Below, one piece after another: positions 1 through 8,613 of a stretch of 64,000 nt of DNA (position 1 is the stretch's first letter; the number at the start of each line of letters is the position of its first letter). This stretch comes from Methylotenera mobilis 13 (GTDB taxonomy: Bacteria > Pseudomonadota > Gammaproteobacteria > Burkholderiales > Methylophilaceae): NCBI RefSeq assembly GCF_000384255.1, contig NZ_KB913035.1, forward strand, positions 1,153,362 through 1,217,361, read 5' to 3'. The notes beneath the pieces were generated by a model that was not told the origin of the DNA, ran no database searches, and saw only the letters and a list, made by a program, of their open reading frames with translations. Made by a program: the position numbers and the translations under genes.

Positions 1-1422
1 TACATATCAACTCGTGGGCAATCGCCTGCATTAAGTTTTAGCCAAATTTTATTGGGTGGTTTAGCACCAGATGGCGGTTTATATCTGCCAGAGAGCTATC
101 CACAATTCACTGATGCTGATTTATCCGCCATGCGGGGCATGTCATATGCGGACTTGGCGTTTGCAATTTTGTCGCGTTTTGTCGATGATATTCCTGCCTC
201 TGATTTAAAAGCGATTATCGATAAAACTTACCGTGCTGACGTGTATGCTTTTACTCGTGCTGGTCAGGATGCTAAAGACATTACGCCAACTTTAAAGCTG
301 GAAGAAAACCTATATTTGCTCAGTCTTTCTAATGGGCCTACTTTAGCGTTTAAAGACATGGCAATGCAGTTGTTAGGTAACCTGTTTGAGTATGTGCTCA
401 CTAAAGAAGGTAAGACCACCAATATTTTAGGTGCGACGTCTGGTGACACAGGTTCAGCAGCTGAATATGCGATGCGCGGTAAAAAAGGTATTCGTGTATT
501 TATGTTATCCCCACATAAAAAAATGAGCCGCTTTCAAACGGCACAGATGTTCAGCTTGCAAGATGACAATATTTTCAATATTGCCGTAAATGGTGTGTTT
601 GATGATTGCCAAGATATGGTGAAAGCCGTGTCTAATGATGCGGAATTTAAAGCACAGTATAAAATTGGTGCAGTAAATTCCATCAACTGGGGCCGTATCG
701 TCGCACAGGTCGTTTACTACTTTAAAGGTTACTTTGCTGTTACGCAGAATAATAGCCAAAAGGTTAGCTTTTCTGTGCCATCAGGTAATTTTGGTAACGT
801 ATGTGCGGGTCATATTGCACGCATGATGGGCTTGCCAATTGATAAGCTCGTTGTTGCCACCAACGAGAATGATGTGCTCGATGAGTTCTTCAAAACAGGC
901 GTTTATAGCCCACGCGGTTCTGCTAACACCTACCACACATCAAGCCCGTCAATGGATATCAGCAAAGCCTCTAATTTTGAGCGATTTGTGTTTGATTTGG
1001 TAGGCCGTGATAGTGATAAGACACGCGCGCTCTGGAGCAACGTGGATAGTGGAAACAGCTTTGATTTAAATGCAGATGGCTATTTTACAAAGATCGCTGA
1101 TTATGGATTTGTGTCAGGTAGCAGCAACCATGCGCATCGTATGCAAACCATCCGTGAGACTAAAGCTAAATATGATGTGGTGATTGATACGCATACTGCA
1201 GACGGCCTTAAAGTTGCATTAGCCTATTTAAATCAAGAAACACCAATGGTGGTACTTGAAACTGCATTGCCAGCTAAATTTGAAGACTCTATTGTAGAGG
1301 CTTTAGGCCAAACACCAGAGCGTCCTTCTGCGCTTAACGGTATTGAGTCATTACCACAGAAGTTTACTGTGATGGATGCAAGGGCAGAAGACATCAAAGC
1401 CTTTATCGCTAAAAACACTTAA
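1..1422 (+). CDS. thrC: Threonine synthase, 5' end cut by window
   Basis: PLP enzyme that converts O-phosphohomoserine to threonine, the last step of threonine synthesis in the cytoplasm. The frame is open from base 1 and reads YISTRGQSPALSFSQ before LLGGLAPDGGLYLPE, the usual N-terminus of the family, so only about two codons are missing; the TTG at 52 is internal. The PLP lysine lies in TLAFKDM (near residue 120 of the full protein) and the phosphate-binding loop is GATSGDTGSA. Normal full length of about 475 residues. The upstream neighbour (often homoserine dehydrogenase) is outside the window. Confidence 0.96.
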   Translation, partial: YISTRGQSPALSFSQILLGGLAPDGGLYLPESYPQFTDADLSAMRGMSYADLAFAILSRFVDDIPASDLKAIIDKTYRADVYAFTRAGQDAKDITPTLKLEENLYLLSLSNGPTLAFKDMAMQLLGNLFEYVLTKEGKTTNILGATSGDTGSAAEYAMRGKKGIRVFMLSPHKKMSRFQTAQMFSLQDDNIFNIAVNGVFDDCQDMVKAVSNDAEFKAQYKIGAVNSINWGRIVAQVVYYFKGYFAVTQNNSQKVSFSVPSGNFGNVCAGHIARMMGLPIDKLVVATNENDVLDEFFKTGVYSPRGSANTYHTSSPSMDISKASNFERFVFDLVGRDSDKTRALWSNVDSGNSFDLNADGYFTKIADYGFVSGSSNHAHRMQTIRETKAKYDVVIDTHTADGLKVALAYLNQETPMVVLETALPAKFEDSIVEALGQTPERPSALNGIESLPQKFTVMDARAEDIKAFIAKNT

Positions 1423-1462
1423 TAAGCTGCCACGCTCAATATGTATGAGTGTACAGCTTATT
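1421..1462 (+). terminator. Imperfect hairpin at the thrC stop
   Basis: AATAAGCTG (1421-1429) pairs with CAGCTTATT (1454-1462), and an inner CGCTCA/TGAGTG helix extends it. It overlaps the thrC stop codon. It is not followed by a clear T run, so termination is only inferred. Confidence 0.4.
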
Positions 1463-1562
1463 AAATTAATAATGCTGGCAATCGCTATGCGGTTAAGGGC
1501 AATAAAAGTAATAGGTTTTTAATTGGGACAAACATGACGATAGCTTGGGTGGTAAGTTAAGA

Positions 1563-2384
1563 ATGAAACAATACATCGACTTAGTGCAACACGTGCTTGA
1601 GCATGGTAATAAAAAAGAAGACCGTACTGGTACGGGCACCGTTTCAGTATTTGGTTACCAAATGCGATTTAATTTAGCAGATGGTTTTCCATTACTTACC
1701 ACTAAAAAAGTACATCTAAAATCGATTATTCACGAGTTACTTTGGTTCTTGCAAGGCAGTACCAATATCGCATATTTAAAAGAAAACGGCGTACGCATCT
1801 GGGATGAGTGGGCCGATGAAAATGGTAACTTAGGGCCTGTGTATGGGTATCAATGGCGTAATTGGCCTAAGCCTGATGGCACGCACATTGATCAGATTAC
1901 ACAGGTAGTCAATGCGATTAAAAACAACCCAGACTCACGTCGCCTGATTGTTTCAGCGTGGAACGTTGCTGATGTTGATCAAATGAAACTACCGCCTTGT
2001 CATGCTTTTTTCCAGTTTTATGTGGCTCCAGCCTCTCCTGACGAGGCTGATCAAAGATCAAAACTATCATGCCAGTTGTATCAGCGCAGTGCTGACATCT
2101 TTCTTGGCGTACCTTTTAATATTGCCTCCTACGCATTGCTCACCATGATGGTGGCACAGGTGTGTGATCTTCAGTTGGGTGATTTTGTGCATACGCTTGG
2201 TGATGCGCACATTTACTCAAACCATATGAATCAACTCAACGAACAACTTCAGCGTGAACCACGTTCATTGCCAACGATGCGTATCAACCCAGAAGTGAAG
2301 GATATTTTCGGTTTTAAATTTGAAGACTTTACGTTAGAAAGTTATGACCCGCACCCAGCGATTAAAGGGCAGGTCGCTGTCTAA
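1563..2384 (+). CDS. thyA: Thymidylate synthase
   Basis: Makes dTMP from dUMP using methylene-tetrahydrofolate, releasing dihydrofolate. The start is set at ATG 1563 ([13 protein letters not shown]), which matches the family N-terminus; a TTG 18 bases upstream would add six unlikely residues. The catalytic Cys is C146 in [11 protein letters not shown], and RTGTGT and DPHPAIKG are family motifs. At 273 aa it is about nine residues longer than the E. coli enzyme (recalled at 264); the extra stretch is [11 protein letters not shown] near residues 155-165, just after the catalytic loop. The stop overlaps the folA start (TAATG), so the pair is translationally coupled and functionally linked. Confidence 0.97.
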   Translation: MKQYIDLVQHVLEHGNKKEDRTGTGTVSVFGYQMRFNLADGFPLLTTKKVHLKSIIHELLWFLQGSTNIAYLKENGVRIWDEWADENGNLGPVYGYQWRNWPKPDGTHIDQITQVVNAIKNNPDSRRLIVSAWNVADVDQMKLPPCHAFFQFYVAPASPDEADQRSKLSCQLYQRSADIFLGVPFNIASYALLTMMVAQVCDLQLGDFVHTLGDAHIYSNHMNQLNEQLQREPRSLPTMRINPEVKDIFGFKFEDFTLESYDPHPAIKGQVAV

Positions 2385-2866
2385 TGACGCAGTTATCAAT
2401 AATTGTTGCAGTTGCGCATGATGGCGTGATTGGTGTCAATAACACCTTACCTTGGCACCTGCCTGAAGATTTAAAGCGGTTTAGAGCTTTAACGATGGGG
2501 CATCATATCATTATGGGTCGCAAGACCTATGATTCGCTTGGCCGCCTGCTGCCTGGCCGTACTACGGTGATCGTGACACGTAACGAAAATTACAAAGTAG
2601 AAGGTGCGTTGGTTGCTCATTCATTAGAAGCAGCTATTGCCTTATGTGAGGACGACGAAGAGGTGTTCTTAATAGGCGGTGCCGAGTTGTATCAAGCCGG
2701 CCTTAAACTCGCACACAAACTATATATCACTGAAATTGAATTAGATGTAGCGGGAGATGCGTTTTTCCCCAAATTAGTCTCTACCGAATGGCAAGAAACT
2801 GAACGTGAAGCGCATACATCGGAAAAAGGCTTGAAATTCAGTTACGTTACTTACTTGCGAAAGTGA
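2384..2866 (+). CDS. folA: Dihydrofolate reductase
   Basis: Reduces the dihydrofolate produced by ThyA back to tetrahydrofolate with NADPH. 160 aa, normal for bacterial DHFR. Visible motifs are GVIGVNNTLPWHLPEDL (acidic active-site residue D29), HHIIMGRKTYDSLGR (NADPH site) and FLIGGAELY. It starts on the last base of the thyA stop. The last codons and stop lie inside a perfect inverted repeat whose loop is the TGA stop itself (separate entry). Confidence 0.97.
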   Translation: MTQLSIIVAVAHDGVIGVNNTLPWHLPEDLKRFRALTMGHHIIMGRKTYDSLGRLLPGRTTVIVTRNENYKVEGALVAHSLEAAIALCEDDEEVFLIGGAELYQAGLKLAHKLYITEIELDVAGDAFFPKLVSTEWQETEREAHTSEKGLKFSYVTYLRK

Positions 2867-2878
2867 CTTTCGCAAGTA
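2852..2878. repeat. Perfect inverted repeat with folA stop in loop
   Basis: 12-base arms TACTTGCGAAAG (2852-2863) and CTTTCGCAAGTA (2867-2878) flank a three-base loop that is exactly the folA TGA stop codon. A transcript would fold into a tight stem over the end of the gene. No T run follows, so it is not a canonical terminator. Confidence 0.75.
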
Positions 2879-2896
2879 CAGCTAAGTATTTCTGTG

Positions 2897-2914
2897 TGAT
2901 TGATGCATCAATCA
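2897..2914. repeat. 18-bp perfect palindrome
   Basis: TGATTGATGCATCAATCA reads the same on both strands with no spacer. It lies between the folA end hairpin and the decarboxylase end hairpin in a convergent intergenic stretch. A spacer-free dyad is more like a protein site than a terminator; no protein can be named. Confidence 0.6.
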
Positions 2915-2931
2915 ATGTGCATCAGTAAGTA

Positions 2932-2968
2932 ACATAGCCGAAAGTGACCGCTTAAATTTCGGCTATGT
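2932..2968 (-). terminator. Hairpin downstream of decarboxylase gene
   Basis: Arms ACATAGCCGAAA (2932-2943) and TTTCGGCTATGT (2957-2968) form a perfect 12-bp stem with a 13-base loop, 11 bases past the minus-strand decarboxylase stop. A T run is poor on either strand, so it may terminate weakly or protect mRNA ends. Confidence 0.5.
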
Positions 2969-2979
2969 AATCATTAGCA

Positions 2980-5220
2980 TTACTGTTCTACACAATCCAC
3001 GTAGTAAATTGCTTTACCATCTTCCACTTGTTTTACTAGGCCATGTACATCAGTTTCAAAGCCAGGAAAGCGTTCGTTAAATTCACGTGCGAACTTGAGG
3101 TAGCTCACAATAATCTTATTGAACTGCTCACCCGGAATCAATAACGGAATGCCTGGTGGATAAGGCGTCAGCAACACTGCAGTAATGCGGCCTTCAAGCT
3201 CATCAATCGCCACACGGTCAATTTTACGGTGAGCCATTTTTGCGAAGGCATCAGTCGGCTTCATTGCAGGTACCATGTCTGACAAGTACATTTCAGTAGT
3301 AAGACGTGCTACATCGTTAGCTTTGTATACACCATGAATTTGTGCACATAGGTCGCGCAAGCCCATACGTTCATATCGCGGGTGTTTTTGAACAAATTCA
3401 GGTAATACTTTCCACAAAGGTTGGTTCTTGTCGTAATCGTCTTTAAACTGCTGTAGTGCCGCTACCATGGTGTTCCAGCGGCCTTTAGTAATGCCGATCG
3501 TGAACATGATAAAGAATGAATACAAACCTGTTTTTTCAACAATCACACCATGCTCAGCAAGGTATTTAGTAACGATGGCAGCTGGAATACCAAACTCATC
3601 AGAGAAATCACCGTGAATATCTAGGCCAGGGGTGATGATGGTAGCTTTGATCGGGTCTAGCATGTTGAAGCCTTCTGCTAGATTACCAAAACCATGCCAG
3701 CTTTCATTGGCTTTTAGCATCCATGCGTCACGCTCTTCGATCCCTTCTTCTGAAAGGTCGTTTGGCCCCCAGACCTTAAACCACCAGTCCGTACCCCATT
3801 CTTCATCTACTTTACGCATGGCACGACGGAAATCTAGGGCTTCCATGATAGATTCTTCGACCAATGCGGTACCGCCTGGTGCTTCCATCATCGCAGCTGC
3901 CACGTCAATACTCGCTACGATTGAGTATTGTGGGCTGGTAGAGGTGTGCATGAGGTATGCTTCGTTAAATACGTCACGATCTAGTTTGTTGTTTTCCGCA
4001 TCTTGCACCAGAATCTGCGACGCTTGTGATAACCCTGCTAGCAGTTTATGGGTTGATTGCGTTGAAAATACCATAGACTCTTTACAGCGAGGGCGGTCAG
4101 CACCAATCGCATGGTAGTCGCCGTAGAAGTCATGGAACGTAGCGTGTGGTAGCCAAGCTTCATCAAAGTGCAGGGTGTCAATTTTTCCATCCAGCATTTC
4201 TTTAATTTCTTCTACGTTGTATAGCACACCGTCATAGGTTGATTGCGTGATGGTCAGCACACGCGGTTTCACCGTTTTGTCGGTTGCAAATGGGTTGCGA
4301 TCAATTTTTTTCTGAATATTTTCCCAAGAAAACTCGCTTTTTGGAATTGGGCCGATAATGCCAAAATGGTTACGCGTAGGCATCAGGAACACTGGGATTG
4401 CACCAGTCATGATAATAGAGTGCAAGACTGATTTATGGCAGTTGCGATCTACCACCACCACGTCACCAGGCGCTACAGTTGAGTTCCACACCATTTTGTT
4501 AGATGTCGATGTGCCGTTAGTGACAAAGTATAAGTGGTCGCAATTGTAAATACGCGCTGCATTACGCTCAGAGGCCGCTACCGGACCAGTATGATCAAGT
4601 AGTTGACCAAGTTCATCTACGGCATTACACACGTCTGCACGCAGCATGTTCTCACCAAAGAACTGATGGAACATTTGTCCAACAGGCGATTTCAAAAATG
4701 CTACACCACCAGAGTGGCCTGGGCAGTGCCATGAGTAAGAGCCATCGGCCGCATAATGCGTGAGTGCTTTAAAGAATGGTGGTGGCAGGCTTTCTAAGTA
4801 GGCTTTTGCTTCACGAATAATTAAGCGAGCAACAAATTCTGGGGTATCTTCATTCATGTGAATGAAACCATGTAATTCGCGTAATACGTCGTTTGGGATG
4901 TGGCGTGAAGTGCGTGTTTCACCGTGTAAGAAAATTGGAATTTCTTCATTGCGGTGGCGTATTTCCGCGACAAACTTACGTAACTGCTCAATCGCCTCTG
5001 GCTTTTCCTCAATAAACTCTTCATCATCAATCGATAAGATGAATGCCGAAGCGCGACTTTGTTGCTGTGCAAATGAGGTCAGGTCGCCATAACTGGTAAC
5101 GCCAAGCACTTCAGTACCTTCTTCTTCAATCGCTTTGGCAAGCACGCGAATGCCTAAGCCAGAGGAGTTCTCTGAGCGGAAGTCTTCATCGATGATAATG
5201 ACAGGGAAACGAAATTTCAT
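2980..5220 (-). CDS. Arginine/lysine/ornithine decarboxylase (AdiA/LdcI-like)
   Basis: Fold-type I PLP decarboxylase of basic amino acids, making agmatine, cadaverine or putrescine and consuming a proton. 746 aa, the usual size of the large inducible class. Residues 1-140 form the receiver-like wing domain (IIIDEDFRSENSSGLG); the PLP domain has HCPGHSGG (about 165-172), HFDEAWLPH (351-359) and the PLP lysine K392 in STQSTHKLLAGL; the C-terminal domain ends with YPPGIPLLIPGE and FPGFETDVHG. The close match to betaproteobacterial AdiA-like enzymes is family knowledge; the substrate cannot be read from sequence. No antiporter (AdiC/CadB) lies beside it, so a polyamine-synthesis role is as likely as acid resistance. 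Confidence 0.9.
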   Translation of the reverse strand: MKFRFPVIIIDEDFRSENSSGLGIRVLAKAIEEEGTEVLGVTSYGDLTSFAQQQSRASAFILSIDDEEFIEEKPEAIEQLRKFVAEIRHRNEEIPIFLHGETRTSRHIPNDVLRELHGFIHMNEDTPEFVARLIIREAKAYLESLPPPFFKALTHYAADGSYSWHCPGHSGGVAFLKSPVGQMFHQFFGENMLRADVCNAVDELGQLLDHTGPVAASERNAARIYNCDHLYFVTNGTSTSNKMVWNSTVAPGDVVVVDRNCHKSVLHSIIMTGAIPVFLMPTRNHFGIIGPIPKSEFSWENIQKKIDRNPFATDKTVKPRVLTITQSTYDGVLYNVEEIKEMLDGKIDTLHFDEAWLPHATFHDFYGDYHAIGADRPRCKESMVFSTQSTHKLLAGLSQASQILVQDAENNKLDRDVFNEAYLMHTSTSPQYSIVASIDVAAAMMEAPGGTALVEESIMEALDFRRAMRKVDEEWGTDWWFKVWGPNDLSEEGIEERDAWMLKANESWHGFGNLAEGFNMLDPIKATIITPGLDIHGDFSDEFGIPAAIVTKYLAEHGVIVEKTGLYSFFIMFTIGITKGRWNTMVAALQQFKDDYDKNQPLWKVLPEFVQKHPRYERMGLRDLCAQIHGVYKANDVARLTTEMYLSDMVPAMKPTDAFAKMAHRKIDRVAIDELEGRITAVLLTPYPPGIPLLIPGEQFNKIIVSYLKFAREFNERFPGFETDVHGLVKQVEDGKAIYYVDCVEQ

Positions 5221-5369
5221 TCAAATGCCTTTAAATTTTATGGTGAGAGCGACTTTGCAAATTGCCTAGTCGCTTACTCTTAAATCTGTTTTTGTAATAA
5301 CTAATACTCTTAGGATGATTGTTTCTTACTAGTTCTGTGAAGTCCTATCAACAAGCGTAAGAGCTAATA

Positions 5370-5945
5370 CTAGATTTTTGGTAACGTCACGCCAACTTGA
5401 CCTTGGTACTTGCCGCCACGATCTTTGTAACTGGTTTCACAAATATCGTCTTCGTCTGCTTCAAAGAACAACACTTGTGCACAACCTTCGTTTGCATAAA
5501 TTTTAGCTGGTAATGGTGTCGTGTTGCTGAACTCTAGTGTGACATAGCCTTCCCATTCAGGTTCAAACGGCGTTACATTCACAATAATGCCGCAGCGAGC
5601 GTAAGTGGATTTGCCTAAGCAAACAGTGAGCACATTGCGCGGGATACGGAAGTACTCCACAGTACGAGCCAATGCAAATGAGTTTGGTGGAATAATGCAG
5701 TAGTCTGCGTTTACTTCAACAAATGAATTTGGATCGAAATTTTTTGGATCCACAATCGTGCTGTTGATATTAGTAAATAACTTAAATTCTTTTGAGCAGC
5801 GAATATCGTATCCATAGCTAGAAGTGCCATAAGACACCATGCGCTCGCCTGCCGCATTCATTTTGACTTGATTAGGCTCAAATGGCTCTATCATGCCGTG
5901 TTGTTCTGCCATGCGGCGAATCCATTTGTCTGATTTAATGCTCAT
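5370..5945 (-). CDS. dcd: dCTP deaminase
   Basis: Deaminates dCTP to dUTP, the main route to dUMP for ThyA in most proteobacteria. 191 aa, close to the family length. Seen: [15 protein letters not shown] start, SYGYDIRCS, the nucleotide-binding [18 protein letters not shown] and the catalytic glutamate region [16 protein letters not shown]. It lies 149 bases upstream of the decarboxylase on the same strand and downstream of zwf, from which it is separated by a strong terminator, so it has its own promoter in 5946-6031. Confidence 0.97.
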   Translation of the reverse strand: MSIKSDKWIRRMAEQHGMIEPFEPNQVKMNAAGERMVSYGTSSYGYDIRCSKEFKLFTNINSTIVDPKNFDPNSFVEVNADYCIIPPNSFALARTVEYFRIPRNVLTVCLGKSTYARCGIIVNVTPFEPEWEGYVTLEFSNTTPLPAKIYANEGCAQVLFFEADEDDICETSYKDRGGKYQGQVGVTLPKI

Positions 5946-6031
5946 AAGTATTTAAATTATAGAGGTTTAAAGTGAATCGAATTATAAGGCCTAATGGCTG
6001 ATTATGATAAGTTTTTATAGTACTTAGACAT

Positions 6032-6067
6032 AAAAAAACCTCACAGCGGATTACTAAGCTGTGAGGT
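6032..6067 (-). terminator. Rho-independent terminator of zwf
   Basis: Stem ACCTCACAGC (6038-6047) with GCTGTGAGGT (6058-6067); on the minus strand it is followed by seven T (complement of A 6032-6038). It lies 31 bases after the zwf stop. Confidence 0.88.
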
Positions 6068-6098
6068 CATTTTAGAGTGTTTACTACAAGCTAACTAG

Positions 6099-7604
6099 TT
6101 AGTGTTTATCGCCACCTAATTCAATACTGTAACGCCAGAATTGATCTTCAGATTCAAAAATGACGCTTGATTCTTGAGGGTCGCGGCTACCAGCTGGATA
6201 TTGGTGTACAGGTGACTTATCTGACATCCAAGCTTTTACCACAGGGTCAACTAAACGCCATTGCGCTTCAACTTCACTGATGTGTAGGTAGAGTGAAGGG
6301 TCACCTTCCATCAAGTTAAGCATTAACGACTCATAAGAATCAATGGTTTCATCACCTTGTTGGCGTTGCGGGCCATCAATGCTGAGTGTACGCGTTGCGA
6401 TATCTAAACCTGGAATCTTCGATTCGATTTCCATTTTGATGCATTCGCGTGGTTGAATATTAAGTGTTAACCAGTTTTGGTGCTGGCCTTCTACCAATTG
6501 CATCGGTGCTTTTTTGAAGCGGATTGAAATAGCAGTGTTGCCTTCGTGCATACGTTTTGCAGTGCGTACATAGAATGGCACGCCTTTCCAGCGTGGGTTA
6601 TCAATGAATAATTTTAGCGCCGCATAAGTTTCGGTGACACTTTCTGTTACGCCGTCACGTGCTAATTCTTCCAAGTAGCCTGTTACGTTCTCACCATGAC
6701 CGTCGCCAGCTTCTACGCGGCCTGCTTTATATTGTGCGCGGAAAGCGTGTTTGTTAAGGTCGTTCACAGGAATTGGACGAATTGACTCTAGTAGCTTGAT
6801 TTTTTCAGCACGAATACTCTCAGGGCTTAGGTCTTGTGGTTTTTCCATTGCAACAAGAGCCAAAGTTTGTAGCAAGTGGCTTTGTACCATGTCACGTAGT
6901 GCGCCAGTTGCATCGTAGAATGTAGTGCGATCGCCAACCCCTAGTGTTTCGTTGTTGGTGATTTGTACGTGGTCGATGTGTTCGTTATTCCATAGAGGCT
7001 CAAACATTGCGTTAGCAAAGCGTGTCAGCATTACATTTTGCAATGCAGATTTACCTAAGTAATGGTCAATACGATAGATTTGACTCTCTTTTAGGTATTT
7101 AGTGAGCTCAGCTTGCAATGCTTGTGCACTTGGCAAGTCTGTACCAAACGGTTTCTCAATCAGCACACGGCGCCAGTAGTTACTTTCATCTACAAGGCCA
7201 ACTTCTGCAAGCTGCGCAACAATCGGTGCAAAGTCAGTAGGGCGTACTGATAGGAAGTAAGCCAAGTTTTGTGGGAATACTGATTCATCAGACAGCTTTG
7301 CTTGAAGCTTTTTGAAAGCATCAGGGTCTGTAGGTGGGTTTGAATGGTAGTGGTTACGTGCGATAAAGCGTTCGAACACTTTTTGATCGTAACCGTTTTT
7401 GAATTTGGCATCTAACATTCCCTTAACATCGGCTTGCCATGCTTCGCGAGTTACTTCACCACGGCCAACTGAAAGAATCACCATGTGTTCAGGTAGGCGT
7501 CCAGCTGCATCTAGGCGAAACAAACCAGGCATTAGTTTGATGCGAGATAAGTTACCACTCGCGCCAAACAGCACCAAGGTACAAGGATCTATTTTTTTTG
7601 CCAT
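6099..7604 (-). CDS. zwf: Glucose-6-phosphate 1-dehydrogenase
   Basis: Oxidises glucose-6-phosphate to 6-phosphogluconolactone, making NAD(P)H; in RuMP-cycle methylotrophs this opens the dissimilatory formaldehyde cycle. The start is MAKKIDPCTLVLFGAS at 7604, preceded by AAGAAAG; a longer frame adds 23 residues with no family similarity. 501 aa. The Rossmann motif is GASGNLS (usual GASGDL, so N replaces D), the active-site signature is RIDHYLGKSALQN, and EKPFGTDL is the conserved substrate loop. Divergent from pgl, the next enzyme, across 155 bases, so the two probably share a control region. Confidence 0.97.
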   Translation of the reverse strand: MAKKIDPCTLVLFGASGNLSRIKLMPGLFRLDAAGRLPEHMVILSVGRGEVTREAWQADVKGMLDAKFKNGYDQKVFERFIARNHYHSNPPTDPDAFKKLQAKLSDESVFPQNLAYFLSVRPTDFAPIVAQLAEVGLVDESNYWRRVLIEKPFGTDLPSAQALQAELTKYLKESQIYRIDHYLGKSALQNVMLTRFANAMFEPLWNNEHIDHVQITNNETLGVGDRTTFYDATGALRDMVQSHLLQTLALVAMEKPQDLSPESIRAEKIKLLESIRPIPVNDLNKHAFRAQYKAGRVEAGDGHGENVTGYLEELARDGVTESVTETYAALKLFIDNPRWKGVPFYVRTAKRMHEGNTAISIRFKKAPMQLVEGQHQNWLTLNIQPRECIKMEIESKIPGLDIATRTLSIDGPQRQQGDETIDSYESLMLNLMEGDPSLYLHISEVEAQWRLVDPVVKAWMSDKSPVHQYPAGSRDPQESSVIFESEDQFWRYSIELGGDKH

Positions 7605-7759
7605 TATTTCAAACTTTCTTAAATAGGTTTTTGTAAATACTGCGGCTATTTTACATTTGCTAGATTGATTCATAATTTCGCAACTTTATGAATCACTCAG
7701 GTTAAAATAGCGCCTTTAATGAATAAACGTAATTATACCGAAAAAGGCAGCACTGTTTT

Positions 7760-8482
7760 ATGCAAACAACACAAACACTTGAAGTTAAATCACTCACTTT
7801 AGCTAACAATCAGCATACACGTTGGTATCGGTTTAATTCGCAAGATGAAATCAATCAAGCGACATTAAAGCGTATTCTTCAGGCAGCAGATGAGGCGATT
7901 GAAAAATACGGTAGTTTTTTAATTGTGCTTGCTGGAGGCAGTACGCCAAAAAGCGTTTATCAGCTGCTTGCTAAAGAAAACGCAGATTGGGCCAATTGGC
8001 ATGTTTATCATAATGATGACCGTTGTTTGCCTGTCGATCATGTGGACCGTAATAGCAAAATGGCGCGTGATGCTTGGTTAAATCATGTGGCGATTCCACA
8101 AAATCAGATTCATGATATCCCAGCAGAATTAGGTAATATTGAAGGCGCGAAAGCTTATGCGCAAACCTTGGCTGGTGTGCGCACGTTTGATTTGGTGATT
8201 CTGGGTTTGGGTGAAGATGGTCACACCGCTAGTTTGTTCCCAAACCAAGCGGTTGATAATAGTGCTGATGCCGTGCCTGTATTTAACTCACCAAAACCAC
8301 CTGCTGAGCGCGTGACCATTAGCCAAAACCGTCTTGATAATACAAATGGCGTGATTTTTCTGGTGACTGGTGCTGGTAAGCAAGACGCAGTGAATAACTG
8401 GTTGAATGGCGTTGCGATTCCGGCCACTTTGATTGCACCGGCTTGTGGTGTGGATGTATACAGTTTTGGTGTTGAGTTTTAA
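7760..8482 (+). CDS. pgl: 6-phosphogluconolactonase
   Basis: Hydrolyses 6-phosphogluconolactone, the product of Zwf. 240 aa, DevB/NagB-like fold. Visible motifs: IVLAGGSTPKSVYQLL near residue 56, HNDDRCLP, and the signature DLVILGLGEDGHTASLFP near residues 144-161. Divergent from zwf; AAAAAGGC lies upstream of the ATG. The 6-phosphogluconate dehydrogenase gene that would complete the oxidative branch is not in the window. Confidence 0.95.
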   Translation: MQTTQTLEVKSLTLANNQHTRWYRFNSQDEINQATLKRILQAADEAIEKYGSFLIVLAGGSTPKSVYQLLAKENADWANWHVYHNDDRCLPVDHVDRNSKMARDAWLNHVAIPQNQIHDIPAELGNIEGAKAYAQTLAGVRTFDLVILGLGEDGHTASLFPNQAVDNSADAVPVFNSPKPPAERVTISQNRLDNTNGVIFLVTGAGKQDAVNNWLNGVAIPATLIAPACGVDVYSFGVEF

Positions 8483-8571
8483 TTCAAACTATCTAAACAT
8501 ACGCCTAAAATAATTGAAGCCTAAAAAACTAAAGGATAGGGCACGAGGTTATCGCGCGCTATCCTTCAAGA

Positions 8572-8606
8572 TTCAAAACACTTCAAATAGCTTAAAGTGT
8601 TTTGAA
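8572..8606. terminator. Hairpin between convergent pgl and apbC
   Basis: TTCAAAACACTT (8572-8583) pairs perfectly with AAGTGTTTTGAA (8595-8606) across an 11-base loop. A second shorter stem, AAGGATAG/CTATCCTT, lies at 8532-8566. The two genes converge here, so a two-way terminator is expected; T runs are short. Confidence 0.5.
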
Positions 8607-8613
8607 GTTGATG

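Noticed and set aside
3632-4117. 161-codon open frame antisense to the decarboxylase
   Set aside because: Shadow of a strongly recognised gene; composition is Ser/Arg-rich without family similarity.
7605-7673. Longer start of zwf
   Set aside because: The extra 23 residues do not resemble the family; MAKKIDPCTLVLFGAS at 7604 has its own ribosome-binding site.
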